From Mycolicibacterium bacteremicum (GTDB lineage: Bacteria > Actinomycetota > Actinomycetes > Mycobacteriales > Mycobacteriaceae), in NCBI RefSeq assembly GCF_002086115.1, contig NZ_MVHJ01000019.1:1-64000 (forward strand): DNA of 64,000 bases, given 5' to 3'. Position 1 is the stretch's first letter. Each line of letters begins with the position of its first letter. The position numbers were made by a program, and so were the translations under genes. Shown here piece after piece: positions 52,619-60,679 of this stretch. The notes below the pieces were generated by a model. It was not told the DNA's origin and did not search any database. It was given only the letters and a program-made list of their open reading frames with translations.

Positions 52619-53868
52619 GGTGTCAGGACCTCCGTACCTACGTAGGGCACCAGCGCCGGGGGCACCCGGACGCTGCCGTCGGGCTGCTGATGGTTCTCCA
52701 GGATGGCGACCAGCCACCGGGTGGTCGCCAGGGTGCCGTTCAGGGTCGCGGCGATCTGCGGCTTGCCGCTCTCGTCGCGGTAGCGGGTGGACAACCGGCG
52801 CGCCTGGAACGTCGAGCAGTTCGACGTCGAGGTGAGTTCACGGTAGGTGCCCTGCGTCGGCACCCAGGCCTCGCAGTCGTACTTGCGGGCCGCCGATGAG
52901 CCGAGATCACCTGCGGCGACATCGATCACCCGATAGGGCACGTCGATCGCGGCGAGCATCTCGCGCTGCCAGCCGAGCAGCCGCTGATGTTCGGCCTCGG
53001 CGTCCTCGGGTCGGCAGTAGACGAACGCCTCGACCTTGTCGAACTGGTGCACCCGGATGATGCCCCGGGTGTCCTTGCCGTAGCTGCCCGCCTCCCGGCG
53101 GAAGCACGACGACCAGCCGGCGTACCGCTTGGGCCCGTCGGACAGGTCGAGGATCTCGTCACTGTGGTAGCCGGCCAGCGGCACCTCCGAGGTGCCCACC
53201 AGATAGAGGTCGTCGGCCTCCAGCCGGTAGATCTCGTCGGCGTGCGCGCCGAGGAACCCGGTCCCGGCCATCACCTCCGGCCGCACCAGCACGGGCGGGA
53301 TCATCAGCGTGAAACCGTTCTCGGTGGCCAGTCGGACCGCGAGCTGCAGCAGTCCCAGCTGCAGCAGGGCGCCGCGACCGGTCAGGAAGTAGAACCGCGA
53401 ACCCGACACCTTGGCGCCGCGCTCCATGTCGATCAGGCCGAGCGACTCACCGATGTCGAGGTGATCGCGCGGGTTCTCGATCACCGGCGGCGCCCCGACC
53501 GTGTCGAGCACCACGAAATCGTCCTCGCCACCGGCGGGCACACCGTCGACGATGATGTTGGACACCGCCATGTGGGCCGCGGTGAACGCGGTCTCGGCCT
53601 CGGCCTGCGCCGCCTCGGCGCTCCTGACCTCCTCGGCCAGTTCCTTCGCCCGGGCCAGCAGCCCGGGACGTTCCTCCGGGGAGGCCTTCCCGACCGACTT
53701 GCTGGCGACCTTCTGGTCGGCGCGCAGGGTGTCGGCGGTCGAGATCGCGGCGCGGCGGGTGGCATCGGCGGCCAGCAGCGAGTCCACCAGGCCCGGATCC
53801 TCGCCGCGGGCACGCTGTGAGGCGCGGACCCGATCGGGATCGTCACGGAGCAACTTGAGGTCGATCAC
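52615..53868 (-). CDS. serS: seryl-tRNA synthetase
   Basis: 417 residues from the GTG at 53868 (VIDLKLLRDDPDRVR), the standard SerRS N terminus; the open frame upstream to 54066 is not homologous. An N-terminal coiled-coil arm for tRNA(Ser) binding spans about residues 30-105. Class II motif 2 is SCFRREAGSYGKDTRGIIRVHQF and motif 3 is NGTLATTRWLVAILE. The serine-site TSEVPL segment is present. Length agrees with M. tuberculosis SerS (Rv3834c). It is divergent from the septum-formation gene. Confidence 0.97.
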   Translation of the reverse strand: MIDLKLLRDDPDRVRASQRARGEDPGLVDSLLAADATRRAAISTADTLRADQKVASKSVGKASPEERPGLLARAKELAEEVRSAEAAQAEAETAFTAAHMAVSNIIVDGVPAGGEDDFVVLDTVGAPPVIENPRDHLDIGESLGLIDMERGAKVSGSRFYFLTGRGALLQLGLLQLAVRLATENGFTLMIPPVLVRPEVMAGTGFLGAHADEIYRLEADDLYLVGTSEVPLAGYHSDEILDLSDGPKRYAGWSSCFRREAGSYGKDTRGIIRVHQFDKVEAFVYCRPEDAEAEHQRLLGWQREMLAAIDVPYRVIDVAAGDLGSSAARKYDCEAWVPTQGTYRELTSTSNCSTFQARRLSTRYRDESGKPQIAATLNGTLATTRWLVAILENHQQPDGSVRVPPALVPYVGTEVLTP

Positions 53869-53943
53869 GGCGGTAACCCTACTTGCGGCGGACGCGGCCG
53901 GACTGCGCGGGCCACAACCACATAACATTACAAGTGCATCACT

Positions 53944-53970
53944 TGTCACACATCGTGACACGCCTGTCAC
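53944..53970. promoter_or_regulatory. alternating TGTCAC/GTGACA repeats upstream of the septum-formation gene
   Basis: The serS/septum-protein gap holds TGTCAC (53944-53949), GTGACA (53955-53960) and TGTCAC (53965-53970), three alternating copies with 5- and 4-bp spacers. The last ends about 11 bp before the ATG, next to the ribosome site. The arrangement suggests a repressor or response-regulator site; MtrA, which controls cell-division genes and binds GTCAC-type repeats, is one possibility (inference). Confidence 0.5.
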
Positions 53971-53981
53971 AATGGGAGGCG

Positions 53982-55406
53982 ATGTTGGACGCACCCGATC
54001 ACCCGGAACCGTTTCTGGACGAGGCCCAGGCCTCGCCGAAGCCGGTCTCCCGCTGGCGCCGCGCACTGTCGGTGAGCAGCCCGCTCAGTCCCACGCGGCG
54101 CGCCCTGCTGCTGACCGCGCTCGGCGGATTGATGATCGCGGGCGTCATCACGGTGCTGCCGGACAGTGCCGCGGGCGGGCGGCTGGCCGGCCTGAACGCC
54201 GGGACCGGCGCGTTGGGTCTGCGCAGCAACAGCACCTTCGACAACGCCAAGAGCGGCGACTGCCTGAGCTGGCCCGAGCGCACCCCGGATGCGGCGCAGG
54301 TCGTCGACTGCACCACCGAACACCGCTTCGAGGTCGCCGAGTCGGTCGACATGCGGACCTTCCCGGGCACCGAGTACGGCCCGGATGCCGCGCCGCCGTC
54401 GCCGGCCCGCATCCAGCAGATCAGCCAGGAGCAGTGCCAGAGCGCGGTGCAGCGCTACCTCGGTGACCGTTTCGACCCCAACGGCCGCTTCACCGTCAGC
54501 CTGCTCTGGTCCGGCGAGAAGGCCTGGCGGCAGGCCGGCGAGCGACGCATGCTCTGCGGTCTGCAACTGCCCGGCGCCAACAATCAGCAGCAGGCGTTCC
54601 AGGGCAAGGTCGCCGACATCGACCAGTCCAAGGTCTGGCCGGCCGGCACCTGCCTGGGCATCGACCCGGCGACCAACCAGCCGACCGACATCCCGGTGGA
54701 CTGCGCGGGCCCGCACTCCCTTGAGGTCACCGGCTCGGTGAACCTGGCCGAGAAGTTCCCGCAGGGGCTGCCGCCGGAGGCCGAGCAGGACACCTTCGTC
54801 AAGGACAACTGCGCCCGCGTCACCGAGGCCTACCTGGCACCGCTGGAGTTGCGCACCACGACGCTGACGCTGGTGTACAGCACGATCGCGCTGCCGAGCT
54901 GGTCGGCGGGCAGTCATCAGGTGTCCTGCAGCATCGGCGCGACGCTGGGCAACGGTGGCTGGTCCACCCTGCTCAACAGCGCCAAGGGCCCGCTGATGAT
55001 CAACGGCCGTCCGCCGGTGCCACCGCCGGACATCCCCGACGAGCGGCTGACCATCCCGGCGATCCCGATGCCGCCGGTGGACACCTCCTCGCAGATCACC
55101 TACGACCAGAGCGACAGCAGCTACGACAGCGGCTCGAGCAGTGATTCCGGGAGCAGCAGCAGCGAGCAGACCGAATCCACCGAGCATCTTCCGGGGCAGT
55201 CCGCGCAGACCAGCGAGGCGCCGGCCACCGAGACCCCGGTGGGCGGCAACACCTTCCTCAACGGCCCACCCGTCCCCGTACTGCCGCCGCCGCCCGGCGC
55301 GCCGGCGGCCGGTCCGCCGATGGAGGGCGCCGCCCCGGTGCCGCCACCGCCCGGCGCTCCGGCACCCCCGGTGATCGTTCCGCCGCCCGGCCCGCCGGCC
55401 CCGTGA
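53982..55406 (+). CDS. septum formation family membrane protein (Rv3835-like)
   Basis: 474 residues from the ATG at 53982, which has GGGAGG six bases upstream. A cytoplasmic N terminus precedes one membrane helix (about residues 40-60, LLLTALGGLMIAGVITVL). Two septum-formation-type extracellular repeats follow: GDCLSWPERT with CTTEHRFEVAESV, and GTCLGIDPAT with CAGPHSLEVTGSV. The first Cys of each pairs with a later one in the family. The C terminus is low-complexity, a Ser-rich run then a Pro-rich stretch (VLPPPPGAPAAGPP). Next to serS as in M. tuberculosis. Role in division is inferred from the domain name. Confidence 0.9.
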   Translation: MLDAPDHPEPFLDEAQASPKPVSRWRRALSVSSPLSPTRRALLLTALGGLMIAGVITVLPDSAAGGRLAGLNAGTGALGLRSNSTFDNAKSGDCLSWPERTPDAAQVVDCTTEHRFEVAESVDMRTFPGTEYGPDAAPPSPARIQQISQEQCQSAVQRYLGDRFDPNGRFTVSLLWSGEKAWRQAGERRMLCGLQLPGANNQQQAFQGKVADIDQSKVWPAGTCLGIDPATNQPTDIPVDCAGPHSLEVTGSVNLAEKFPQGLPPEAEQDTFVKDNCARVTEAYLAPLELRTTTLTLVYSTIALPSWSAGSHQVSCSIGATLGNGGWSTLLNSAKGPLMINGRPPVPPPDIPDERLTIPAIPMPPVDTSSQITYDQSDSSYDSGSSSDSGSSSSEQTESTEHLPGQSAQTSEAPATETPVGGNTFLNGPPVPVLPPPPGAPAAGPPMEGAAPVPPPPGAPAPPVIVPPPGPPAP

Positions 55407-55410
55407 CCGC

Positions 55411-55761
55411 GTGCCGGTGACCATGACCGCGCGGCGGTTCGACGAGCTGGTCTCCGACGCGCTGGATCTGATCCCCGCCGACTTGGCGGCCGCCGCCAGC
55501 AACGTGGTGTTCCTGGTCGAGGGCCGCCATCCCGAGGAGCCCGACCTGCTGGGCCTCTACGAGGGCATCGCACTGACCGAACGCGACTCGACATACGCGG
55601 GCGCGTTGCCGGATGCCATCACGATCTACCGCGACGCGCTACTGGAGATGTGCGGGTCCGAGGACGAGGTCGTCGAGGAGGTCGCCATCACCGTCGTGCA
55701 CGAACTGGCCCACCATTTCGGCATCGACGACGAGCGGCTGCACGAATTGGGCTGGGGTTGA
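55411..55761 (+). CDS. metallopeptidase-like zincin (PF06262 type; Rv3836-like)
   Basis: Up to 116 residues. GTGs at 55411 and 55417 and an ATG at 55423 are all possible, all just after the upstream stop. The zinc motif HELAHHFGIDDERLHELG has the HExxH pair with a downstream acid. MTARRFDELVSDALDLIP and FLVEGRHPEEPDLLGLYEG are conserved parts of this small predicted protease family. No signal peptide, so it is probably cytoplasmic. No substrate is known. Same strand as, and probably cotranscribed with, the septum-formation gene. Confidence 0.88.
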   Translation: MPVTMTARRFDELVSDALDLIPADLAAAASNVVFLVEGRHPEEPDLLGLYEGIALTERDSTYAGALPDAITIYRDALLEMCGSEDEVVEEVAITVVHELAHHFGIDDERLHELGWG

Positions 55762-55834
55762 CCGCCGGCGGGCCGACTTGCAGAACTCCCGGACACCGCG
55801 TGGGAACCACGGGCTGTCGGTGGCCGGTGGAACA

Positions 55835-56059
55835 ATGACAGACATGAGCGGGACCTGTCGTGATTGCGAAGCCGGACACGAGCACTGCCACGGCACCGTG
55901 ATCGTGCACATCGGCCTGCGCGCGGAATGCACCGAACCGGACTGCCCCACCCCGGAGGCGGCGCACACCTACACCATCGACTGTTTCGCGGTCGGTTGTG
56001 AATGCGCCGAAGAGGGGGCTGCTCAGCCCATGGGTCCGGCGTCGGCCTCGGCGGTCTGA
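55835..56059 (+). CDS. small Cys/His-rich conserved protein, possible metal-binding
   Basis: 74 residues from the ATG at 55835, or from the ATG at 55844. It has a dense set of potential metal ligands: CRDCEAGHEHCHGTVIVH, ECTEPDCP and DCFAVGCECAEE. The frame has mycobacterial codon use and lies in a gap between conserved genes. Its last 37 bases overlap the convergent phosphatase gene. Similar short proteins occur in other mycobacteria as far as recalled; no named family. A zinc- or cluster-binding role is only inferred. Confidence 0.72.
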   Translation: MTDMSGTCRDCEAGHEHCHGTVIVHIGLRAECTEPDCPTPEAAHTYTIDCFAVGCECAEEGAAQPMGPASASAV

Positions 56060-56706
56060 GGTTCGGGCTGCACCTCGACGGTGAAGGGCGGCGTCGCCTC
56101 ACCCCACTGCACACAACTCCACCGGCCGTCGGTGATCGGGCTGAGCACGACGCACTCGGTGTTGCTCAGGTGATTGTCGAAGGCGTAGCTGCTGTCGACC
56201 CCGGCCAGCACAGCCGAGACCAACCGGATGGCCGCGCCGTGGCTGACCACCACGATGTCGTCGGACCGACGCCGGTCGTCGAGATGGCGCACCCGTAGCT
56301 CGGTGAGCACCGGGACCGCGCGGTCCAGCACCTGCCTGCCGGTCTCACCGCCGGGCACCGGGACGTCGAGTTCGCCCTCGTGCCAGCGCCGGTATACCGC
56401 CTCGAACTCATCGATCGCCGCCTGGTCGTTGCGATTCTCCAGATCACCCACCTGGACCTCGTGGATGCCCTCCAGTTCCAGGGTGGGCAGGTGCAGCCCG
56501 GCGGCGATCCCGGCGGCCGTCTCCCGGGCCCGGGTGGCCACCGAGTGCGCGATGATGCCCACCGGATGCGACCAGTTCGCCGCGAAGGCGCGGGCCTGCT
56601 GGTGACCCAGATCGGTCAGCGCGGCCCCCGGCGGTCGGGTGTCGAGCCGCCGCTCGACGTTGCCATGGGACTGTCCGTGCCGTACCAGCACCAGTCGCCC
56701 GGTCAT
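56023..56706 (-). CDS. histidine phosphatase family protein (Rv3837c-like)
   Basis: 227 residues from the ATG at 56706, overlapping the pheA stop (ATGA); an upstream ATG at 56739 lies inside pheA. The phosphoglycerate-mutase-like catalytic motif LVRHGQSHGN holds the phospho-histidine, with a second His in VVSHGAAIRLV and the acid in EVQVGDLENRND. The loop ALTDLGHQQARAFA is typical of the branch. Annotated as phosphoglycerate mutase in relatives, but a broad phosphatase is more likely. Possibly cotranscribed with pheA. Confidence 0.92.
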   Translation of the reverse strand: MTGRLVLVRHGQSHGNVERRLDTRPPGAALTDLGHQQARAFAANWSHPVGIIAHSVATRARETAAGIAAGLHLPTLELEGIHEVQVGDLENRNDQAAIDEFEAVYRRWHEGELDVPVPGGETGRQVLDRAVPVLTELRVRHLDDRRRSDDIVVVSHGAAIRLVSAVLAGVDSSYAFDNHLSNTECVVLSPITDGRWSCVQWGEATPPFTVEVQPEPQTAEADAGPMG

Positions 56707-57623
56707 GCCGATCCTCCTGTCCGAAGCTGTTGTACCCACCGGCCCGCCTCGTCGACGCGCGGCGGCAGCGCACCGACTGCGGCGCCCGTCGGCCAGGACC
56801 CCAGGAACCGCACCTCGGCGCAGCGCCGGTGCAGGGCCGCCAGCGCATCGCCGACGGGCTCGTCATCGAGGTGACCGACCCAGTCCAGGAAGAACTTATA
56901 GGTACCCAGTTCCGTTCTGGTGGGCCGTGATTCGATGCGGGTGAGGTCGATGTCGCGGACCGACAGTTCGGTCATCGCGGCCACCAGCGCACCGGGAACG
57001 TTGTCCAGTCGCAGCACCACCGAGGTGCGGTCGGCACCGCTGCGCGGCGGCGGCGGGCCGGGGTTTCCGACCAGCACGAAGCGGGTGCGGGCGTTCGCCT
57101 CGTCGACCACACCGGCAGCCAGTTCGGCCAGCCCGTACCGTCGGCCGGCCAGCGCGGTGCTGACCCCGGCGTCGGCATGGCCGTCGGCGACATCCTTGGC
57201 CGCCGCGGCATTGGAGTTGGCCGGCACGACCTGCGCGTGCGGAAGCTCGGCGGCCAGCCAGTCGCGCACCTGCGCCGCGGCCACCGGGAAGGCGGCCACG
57301 GTGCGTACATCGGCGGGTGTGACGCCCGGCCGGGTGACGATGCTGAACGCGACGTCGAGGGTGTGCTCGGCGTAGATCTGCAGGGGCGAGCCGGCCGCAA
57401 GCCCGTCGAGGGTGGGCGACACCGAGCCCTCGATCGAGCTCTCGATCGGTACGCAGGCGTAGTCGGCGTCGCCGGCACGGACGGCCTGCAGGGTGGCGGC
57501 CGGGCTGTCATACGGCCGCGGTGCGATGTCGCCGCCGCCGGGTATGGCCTCGGCGGCCACCAGCGCCAGCATGGCCGCCTCGGTGAACGTCCCCTCCGGG
57601 CCGAAATAGGCGATGCGTGGCAC
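56703..57623 (-). CDS. pheA: prephenate dehydratase
   Basis: A 306-residue enzyme converting prephenate to phenylpyruvate in phenylalanine synthesis. It is the monofunctional form with a C-terminal ACT domain. The catalytic domain begins RIAYFGPEGTFTEAA and has YACVPIESSIEGSV and the conserved NARTRFVLVG. The ACT domain carries the ESRPTRTELG motif for phenylalanine feedback binding, then KFFLDWVGH. Matches Rv3838c in place and length. Confidence 0.95.
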   Translation of the reverse strand: MPRIAYFGPEGTFTEAAMLALVAAEAIPGGGDIAPRPYDSPAATLQAVRAGDADYACVPIESSIEGSVSPTLDGLAAGSPLQIYAEHTLDVAFSIVTRPGVTPADVRTVAAFPVAAAQVRDWLAAELPHAQVVPANSNAAAAKDVADGHADAGVSTALAGRRYGLAELAAGVVDEANARTRFVLVGNPGPPPPRSGADRTSVVLRLDNVPGALVAAMTELSVRDIDLTRIESRPTRTELGTYKFFLDWVGHLDDEPVGDALAALHRRCAEVRFLGSWPTGAAVGALPPRVDEAGRWVQQLRTGGSA

Positions 57624-57699
57624 GCCACAACCCTATCCGGCCGCAACGGCGCCACGGCTACGCCGAAAGGGAAACCTTGCGCGCCCCGGCGTCGTGTAG

Positions 57700-57718
57700 T
57701 TAAGTAAGGCTTACCTCA
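57700..57718 (+). promoter_or_regulatory. IdeR iron-box before the DUF2470 gene
   Basis: TTAAGTAAGGCTTACCTCA matches the 19-bp mycobacterial IdeR consensus (TTAGGTTAGGCTAACCTAA) at 15 of 19 positions, 18 bp before the ATG at 57737. A box this close to the start usually mediates repression by iron-loaded IdeR, in keeping with Rv3839, recalled as IdeR-regulated. Confidence 0.82.
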
Positions 57719-57736
57719 CTAACCGGAAGGCGATAG

Positions 57737-58546
57737 ATGACTGTGACGGCACCGACGACGGCCGAGCGGATCCGCAGCGCTTGCGCGCGGGCCGGCGGTG
57801 CGATGCTGGCCGTGGAGGGCTCCAGCGGGGCCACCGGCGTCGAGCCCACCGCGACGCCGGTGCACCATCTGCTCGCCGACGGTTCGTTCGCCATCACCAT
57901 CCCCGCCGACGGACTCCTGACGGGCATGATCGTCTCGGCCGGGTCCGGCGGTGTCCAGGCCGTCCTGGAGATGACCGACTACGCGCCGCTGCCGTTGCGG
58001 GAACCGGTCCGCTCGCTGGTGTGGATCCAGGGCCGGGTGTTCCTGGTGCCCGACGCCGAGGTCCCTGGCCTGCTCGACCTGATCGCCGCCGAGAACCCGA
58101 ATCCGGCTCTGCTGCAGGTGAACACCGGTTCCGACGAGGCGTCCCAGGGTGACACCCCGTATGCGCTGGCGCGGCTGGAGATCGAGTCGGTGGTGGTCGC
58201 GGACTCCACCGGCGCGGAGTCGGTGGGGCTGGGTGCGCTGCTGGCGGCCGACCCGGACCCGTTCTGCGGCCTGGAATCCTGCTGGCTGCGCCACCTCGAG
58301 TCGGCGCACCGCGAGGTGGTGGACCGATTGGCCGACCGGCTGCCGCAGACCCTGCGCGGCGGGCGGGTGCGACCGCTGGGCCTGGACCGCTACGGCGTGC
58401 AGTTGCGCGTCGAGGACGAGGCCGGCGACCACGATGTCCGGCTGCCGTTCCCCAAGCCGGTCGATGACGTCAACGGCCTCAGCCAGGCGATCCGGGTGCT
58501 GATGGGCTGCCCGTTCCTCAACGGGCTGCGAGCGCGCCGCATCTGA
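57737..58546 (+). CDS. DUF2470-domain protein (Rv3839-like, iron-regulated)
   Basis: A 269-residue protein. The N-terminal two thirds resembles the split-barrel flavin/heme-oxygenase-like fold (GSFAITIPADGLLTG, VWIQGRVFLVP). The C-terminal DUF2470 domain contains LESAHREVVDRLADRLPQ, RPLGLDRYGVQL and VRLPFPKPVDDVNGLSQAI. Proteins of this layout (HugZ-like) are tied to heme or iron use. The IdeR box upstream supports induction under iron limitation. It is divergent from pheA. Confidence 0.88.
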   Translation: MTVTAPTTAERIRSACARAGGAMLAVEGSSGATGVEPTATPVHHLLADGSFAITIPADGLLTGMIVSAGSGGVQAVLEMTDYAPLPLREPVRSLVWIQGRVFLVPDAEVPGLLDLIAAENPNPALLQVNTGSDEASQGDTPYALARLEIESVVVADSTGAESVGLGALLAADPDPFCGLESCWLRHLESAHREVVDRLADRLPQTLRGGRVRPLGLDRYGVQLRVEDEAGDHDVRLPFPKPVDDVNGLSQAIRVLMGCPFLNGLRARRI

Positions 58547-58565
58547 TCCGTCTAGCCTGGCGGCG

Positions 58566-59333
58566 GTGACCGGGCCCTTTCTCCCCAGCGAGCCGCTGCC
58601 GCCCCGCACCATCCGCCTCGAGATCGCCGTCGTCCTGGCCGTCACATTCGGATTGAGCGCCTGGGTCGCCTCGCTGCGGCTCATCGAGGCGGTACTGCTG
58701 GGCCTGAGCGGACAGACCGTCGCCCTCAACGAACGCCGGTCACCCTTCGACCTGATCGACCTGGGCCTCAACATCGCCTCGGTCGCCCAGCTGATGGCGT
58801 GGGGCGCGCTCGGGCTCTACCTGTTGTGGCGCAGCGGATCCGGGCCCGCCTCGATCGGGCTGGGCCGATTCCGCCTGCACCCCGATCTGACCGGCGGGCT
58901 GGGGCTGGCCGCCCTGATCGGCCTGCCCGGGCTGGCGTTCTACGTCGGCGCCCGGCTGCTCGGCCTGAGCGCCGCCGTCGAACCGGCCGAGGTCAACGAC
59001 ACCTGGTGGCGGATCCCGCTCCTGCTGGCCATCGCATTCGCCAACGGCTGGGCCGAGGAGATCATCGTCGTCGGCTTCCTGATCACCCGGCTGCGGCAGC
59101 TGCGCATCACCCCGGTGGTCGCGCTGATGATCTCGGCGCTGCTGCGCGGCACCTATCACCTGTACCAGGGTTACAGCGCCGGGCTGGGAAACATCGTCAT
59201 GGGGCTGGTGTTCGGCTATGTCTGGCTGCGCACCGGCAGGCTGTGGCCGCTGATCGTGGCCCACGGGCTGATCGACGCGGTCGCGTTCGTCGGGTATTCG
59301 TTGGCAGCCGACGAGCTGGACTGGTTGGACTGA
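58566..59333 (+). CDS. CPBP family intramembrane metalloprotease
   Basis: A 255-residue membrane protein with six to eight hydrophobic helices, from a GTG 20 bp after the DUF2470 gene. The CPBP (Abi/Rce1-type) motifs are WAEEIIVVGFLITRL (paired Glu), RGTYHLYQG (His) and VAHGLIDAVAF (HxxxD). The usual Arg after EExxx is not present, as in some actinobacterial members. It may cleave membrane proteins or prenylated substrates, unknown here. It is probably cotranscribed with the iron-regulated gene before it and the LCP gene after it. Confidence 0.88.
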   Translation: MTGPFLPSEPLPPRTIRLEIAVVLAVTFGLSAWVASLRLIEAVLLGLSGQTVALNERRSPFDLIDLGLNIASVAQLMAWGALGLYLLWRSGSGPASIGLGRFRLHPDLTGGLGLAALIGLPGLAFYVGARLLGLSAAVEPAEVNDTWWRIPLLLAIAFANGWAEEIIVVGFLITRLRQLRITPVVALMISALLRGTYHLYQGYSAGLGNIVMGLVFGYVWLRTGRLWPLIVAHGLIDAVAFVGYSLAADELDWLD

Positions 59334-59363
59334 GAACCCCGCGCCGAGCGCTACATTCGCAGT

Positions 59364-60629
59364 GTGAACTCCGACCGGCCGGGGCGGGAACCCGCTCAGG
59401 AGATCCGGCGCCACCCCGGCCACCGGCCGCCGCCGGTGTGGCCGCCGAACCCGGCCACGCCACCGCGCCCGTCGCCGCCACCCCAACCCCCCGCACGGCA
59501 ACCGCCACCGCCACCGCCACCGCGGCAGGCACCGCCACGCCAACCACCACCGCGGCAGGCACCGCCACGCCGACCACCACCACCGCGTCCACCAACCCCT
59601 CGGCACCCTCCGGTACAGCGCCGGCCCACCCCACCGCCCGCCGCACCCGCGCGGGTACGCCGACCCCGCCGGGTCCGCCGGTGGGGTGCCACCCTGCTGG
59701 CCGTCCTGGTCCTGCTCGTGTGCGCCGCCGTCGGCGGCGGGTTGTGGATCGACTCGACACTGCAACGCGTCCCGGTGCTGGCCGACTACCCGGAGCGGCC
59801 GCCCGCGGGGAAGGGCACCACCTGGCTGCTGGTCGGGTCCGACAGCCGACAGGGCCTGTCGATCGACGAGCAGAACAGCCTGGCCACCGGCGGTGACCTC
59901 GGCAACGGCCGCACCGACACGCTGCTCCTGCTGCACATCGGCGGGCTGTTCTCGGGCACCCCGCCGACGCTGGTGTCACTACCGCGCGACTCGTACGTGT
60001 CCATCCCGGGTCACGGGCAGGACAAGATCAACGCCGCCTACGCCCTGGGTGGGGCACCGCTGCTGGTGCAGACCGTCGAACAGGCAACCGGTATCCGGCT
60101 GGACCACTACGCCGAGGTCGGCTTCGGCGGCTTCGCCCAGTTGGTCGATGCCGTCGGCGGAGTGACGATGTGTCCGGCCGAACCGATCAACGATCCGCTG
60201 GCCGGCATCGACCTGCCCGCGGGCTGCCAGGAACTCGACGGGCGTAACGCATTGGGCTTCGTCCGGTCCCGCGCCACCGCGCGGGCCGATCTGGACCGGA
60301 TGGTCAACCAGCGCGCGTTCATGTCGGCTCTGCTGCACCGGGCCGTCAGTCCGTCCGTACTGCTCAATCCCCTGCGGTGGTACCCGATGGCCGATGCCGC
60401 GGCCGGCGCGGTCACCGTCGATCAGGGCGGGCATGTCTGGGACCTGGCCCGGCTGGGTTGGGCGCTGCAGGACGACCCCACGACCACCACCGTGCCCATC
60501 GCCGAGTACACCTCCAGCGATGTCGGATCCATCGTGGTGTGGGACAGCGATGCCGCCTCGCGACTGTTCTCCGCGCTGGCTGCCGACACCGCGGTACCCG
60601 CCGATGTGCTTGACACCGACCAACCCTGA
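59364..60629 (+). CDS. LytR-CpsA-Psr (LCP) family protein (Rv3840-like)
   Basis: A 421-residue membrane-anchored protein. A 110-residue cytoplasmic Pro/Arg-rich head precedes one membrane helix (ATLLAVLVLLVCAAVGGGLW). The LCP domain starts TTWLLVGSDSR, with the conserved acid/Arg sites in GGDLGNGRTDTLLLLHI, SLPRDSYVSIPG and DKINAAYALGG, then FVRSRATARADLDRMVNQR. LCP enzymes attach polymers such as arabinogalactan to peptidoglycan, so a cell-wall ligase role is plausible. Rv3840 in M. tuberculosis is recalled as shorter. Start GTG at 59364. Confidence 0.9.
   Translation: MNSDRPGREPAQEIRRHPGHRPPPVWPPNPATPPRPSPPPQPPARQPPPPPPPRQAPPRQPPPRQAPPRRPPPPRPPTPRHPPVQRRPTPPPAAPARVRRPRRVRRWGATLLAVLVLLVCAAVGGGLWIDSTLQRVPVLADYPERPPAGKGTTWLLVGSDSRQGLSIDEQNSLATGGDLGNGRTDTLLLLHIGGLFSGTPPTLVSLPRDSYVSIPGHGQDKINAAYALGGAPLLVQTVEQATGIRLDHYAEVGFGGFAQLVDAVGGVTMCPAEPINDPLAGIDLPAGCQELDGRNALGFVRSRATARADLDRMVNQRAFMSALLHRAVSPSVLLNPLRWYPMADAAAGAVTVDQGGHVWDLARLGWALQDDPTTTTVPIAEYTSSDVGSIVVWDSDAASRLFSALAADTAVPADVLDTDQP
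59521..59580 (+). repeat. 30-bp tandem duplication in the Pro-rich head of the LCP gene
   Basis: Bases 59521-59550 and 59551-59580 are identical at 29 of 30 positions, encoding two copies of the ten-residue block PRQAPPRQPP/PRQAPPRRPP. The unit is a multiple of three, so copy changes keep the frame. Confidence 0.9.
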
Positions 60630-60662
60630 GCGTTCCCAGCAAACAAATTGAGGTCGGTGTAA

Positions 60663-60679
60663 CCGCTGTCACAGCGGTA
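60663..60679. promoter_or_regulatory. palindrome before the bfrB iron boxes
   Basis: ACCGCTGT-C-ACAGCGGT is a perfect 8-bp inverted repeat with one central base. It ends where the first IdeR box begins and lies 34 bp after the LCP stop. It could be an operator for a second regulator or a compact terminator. Confidence 0.55.
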
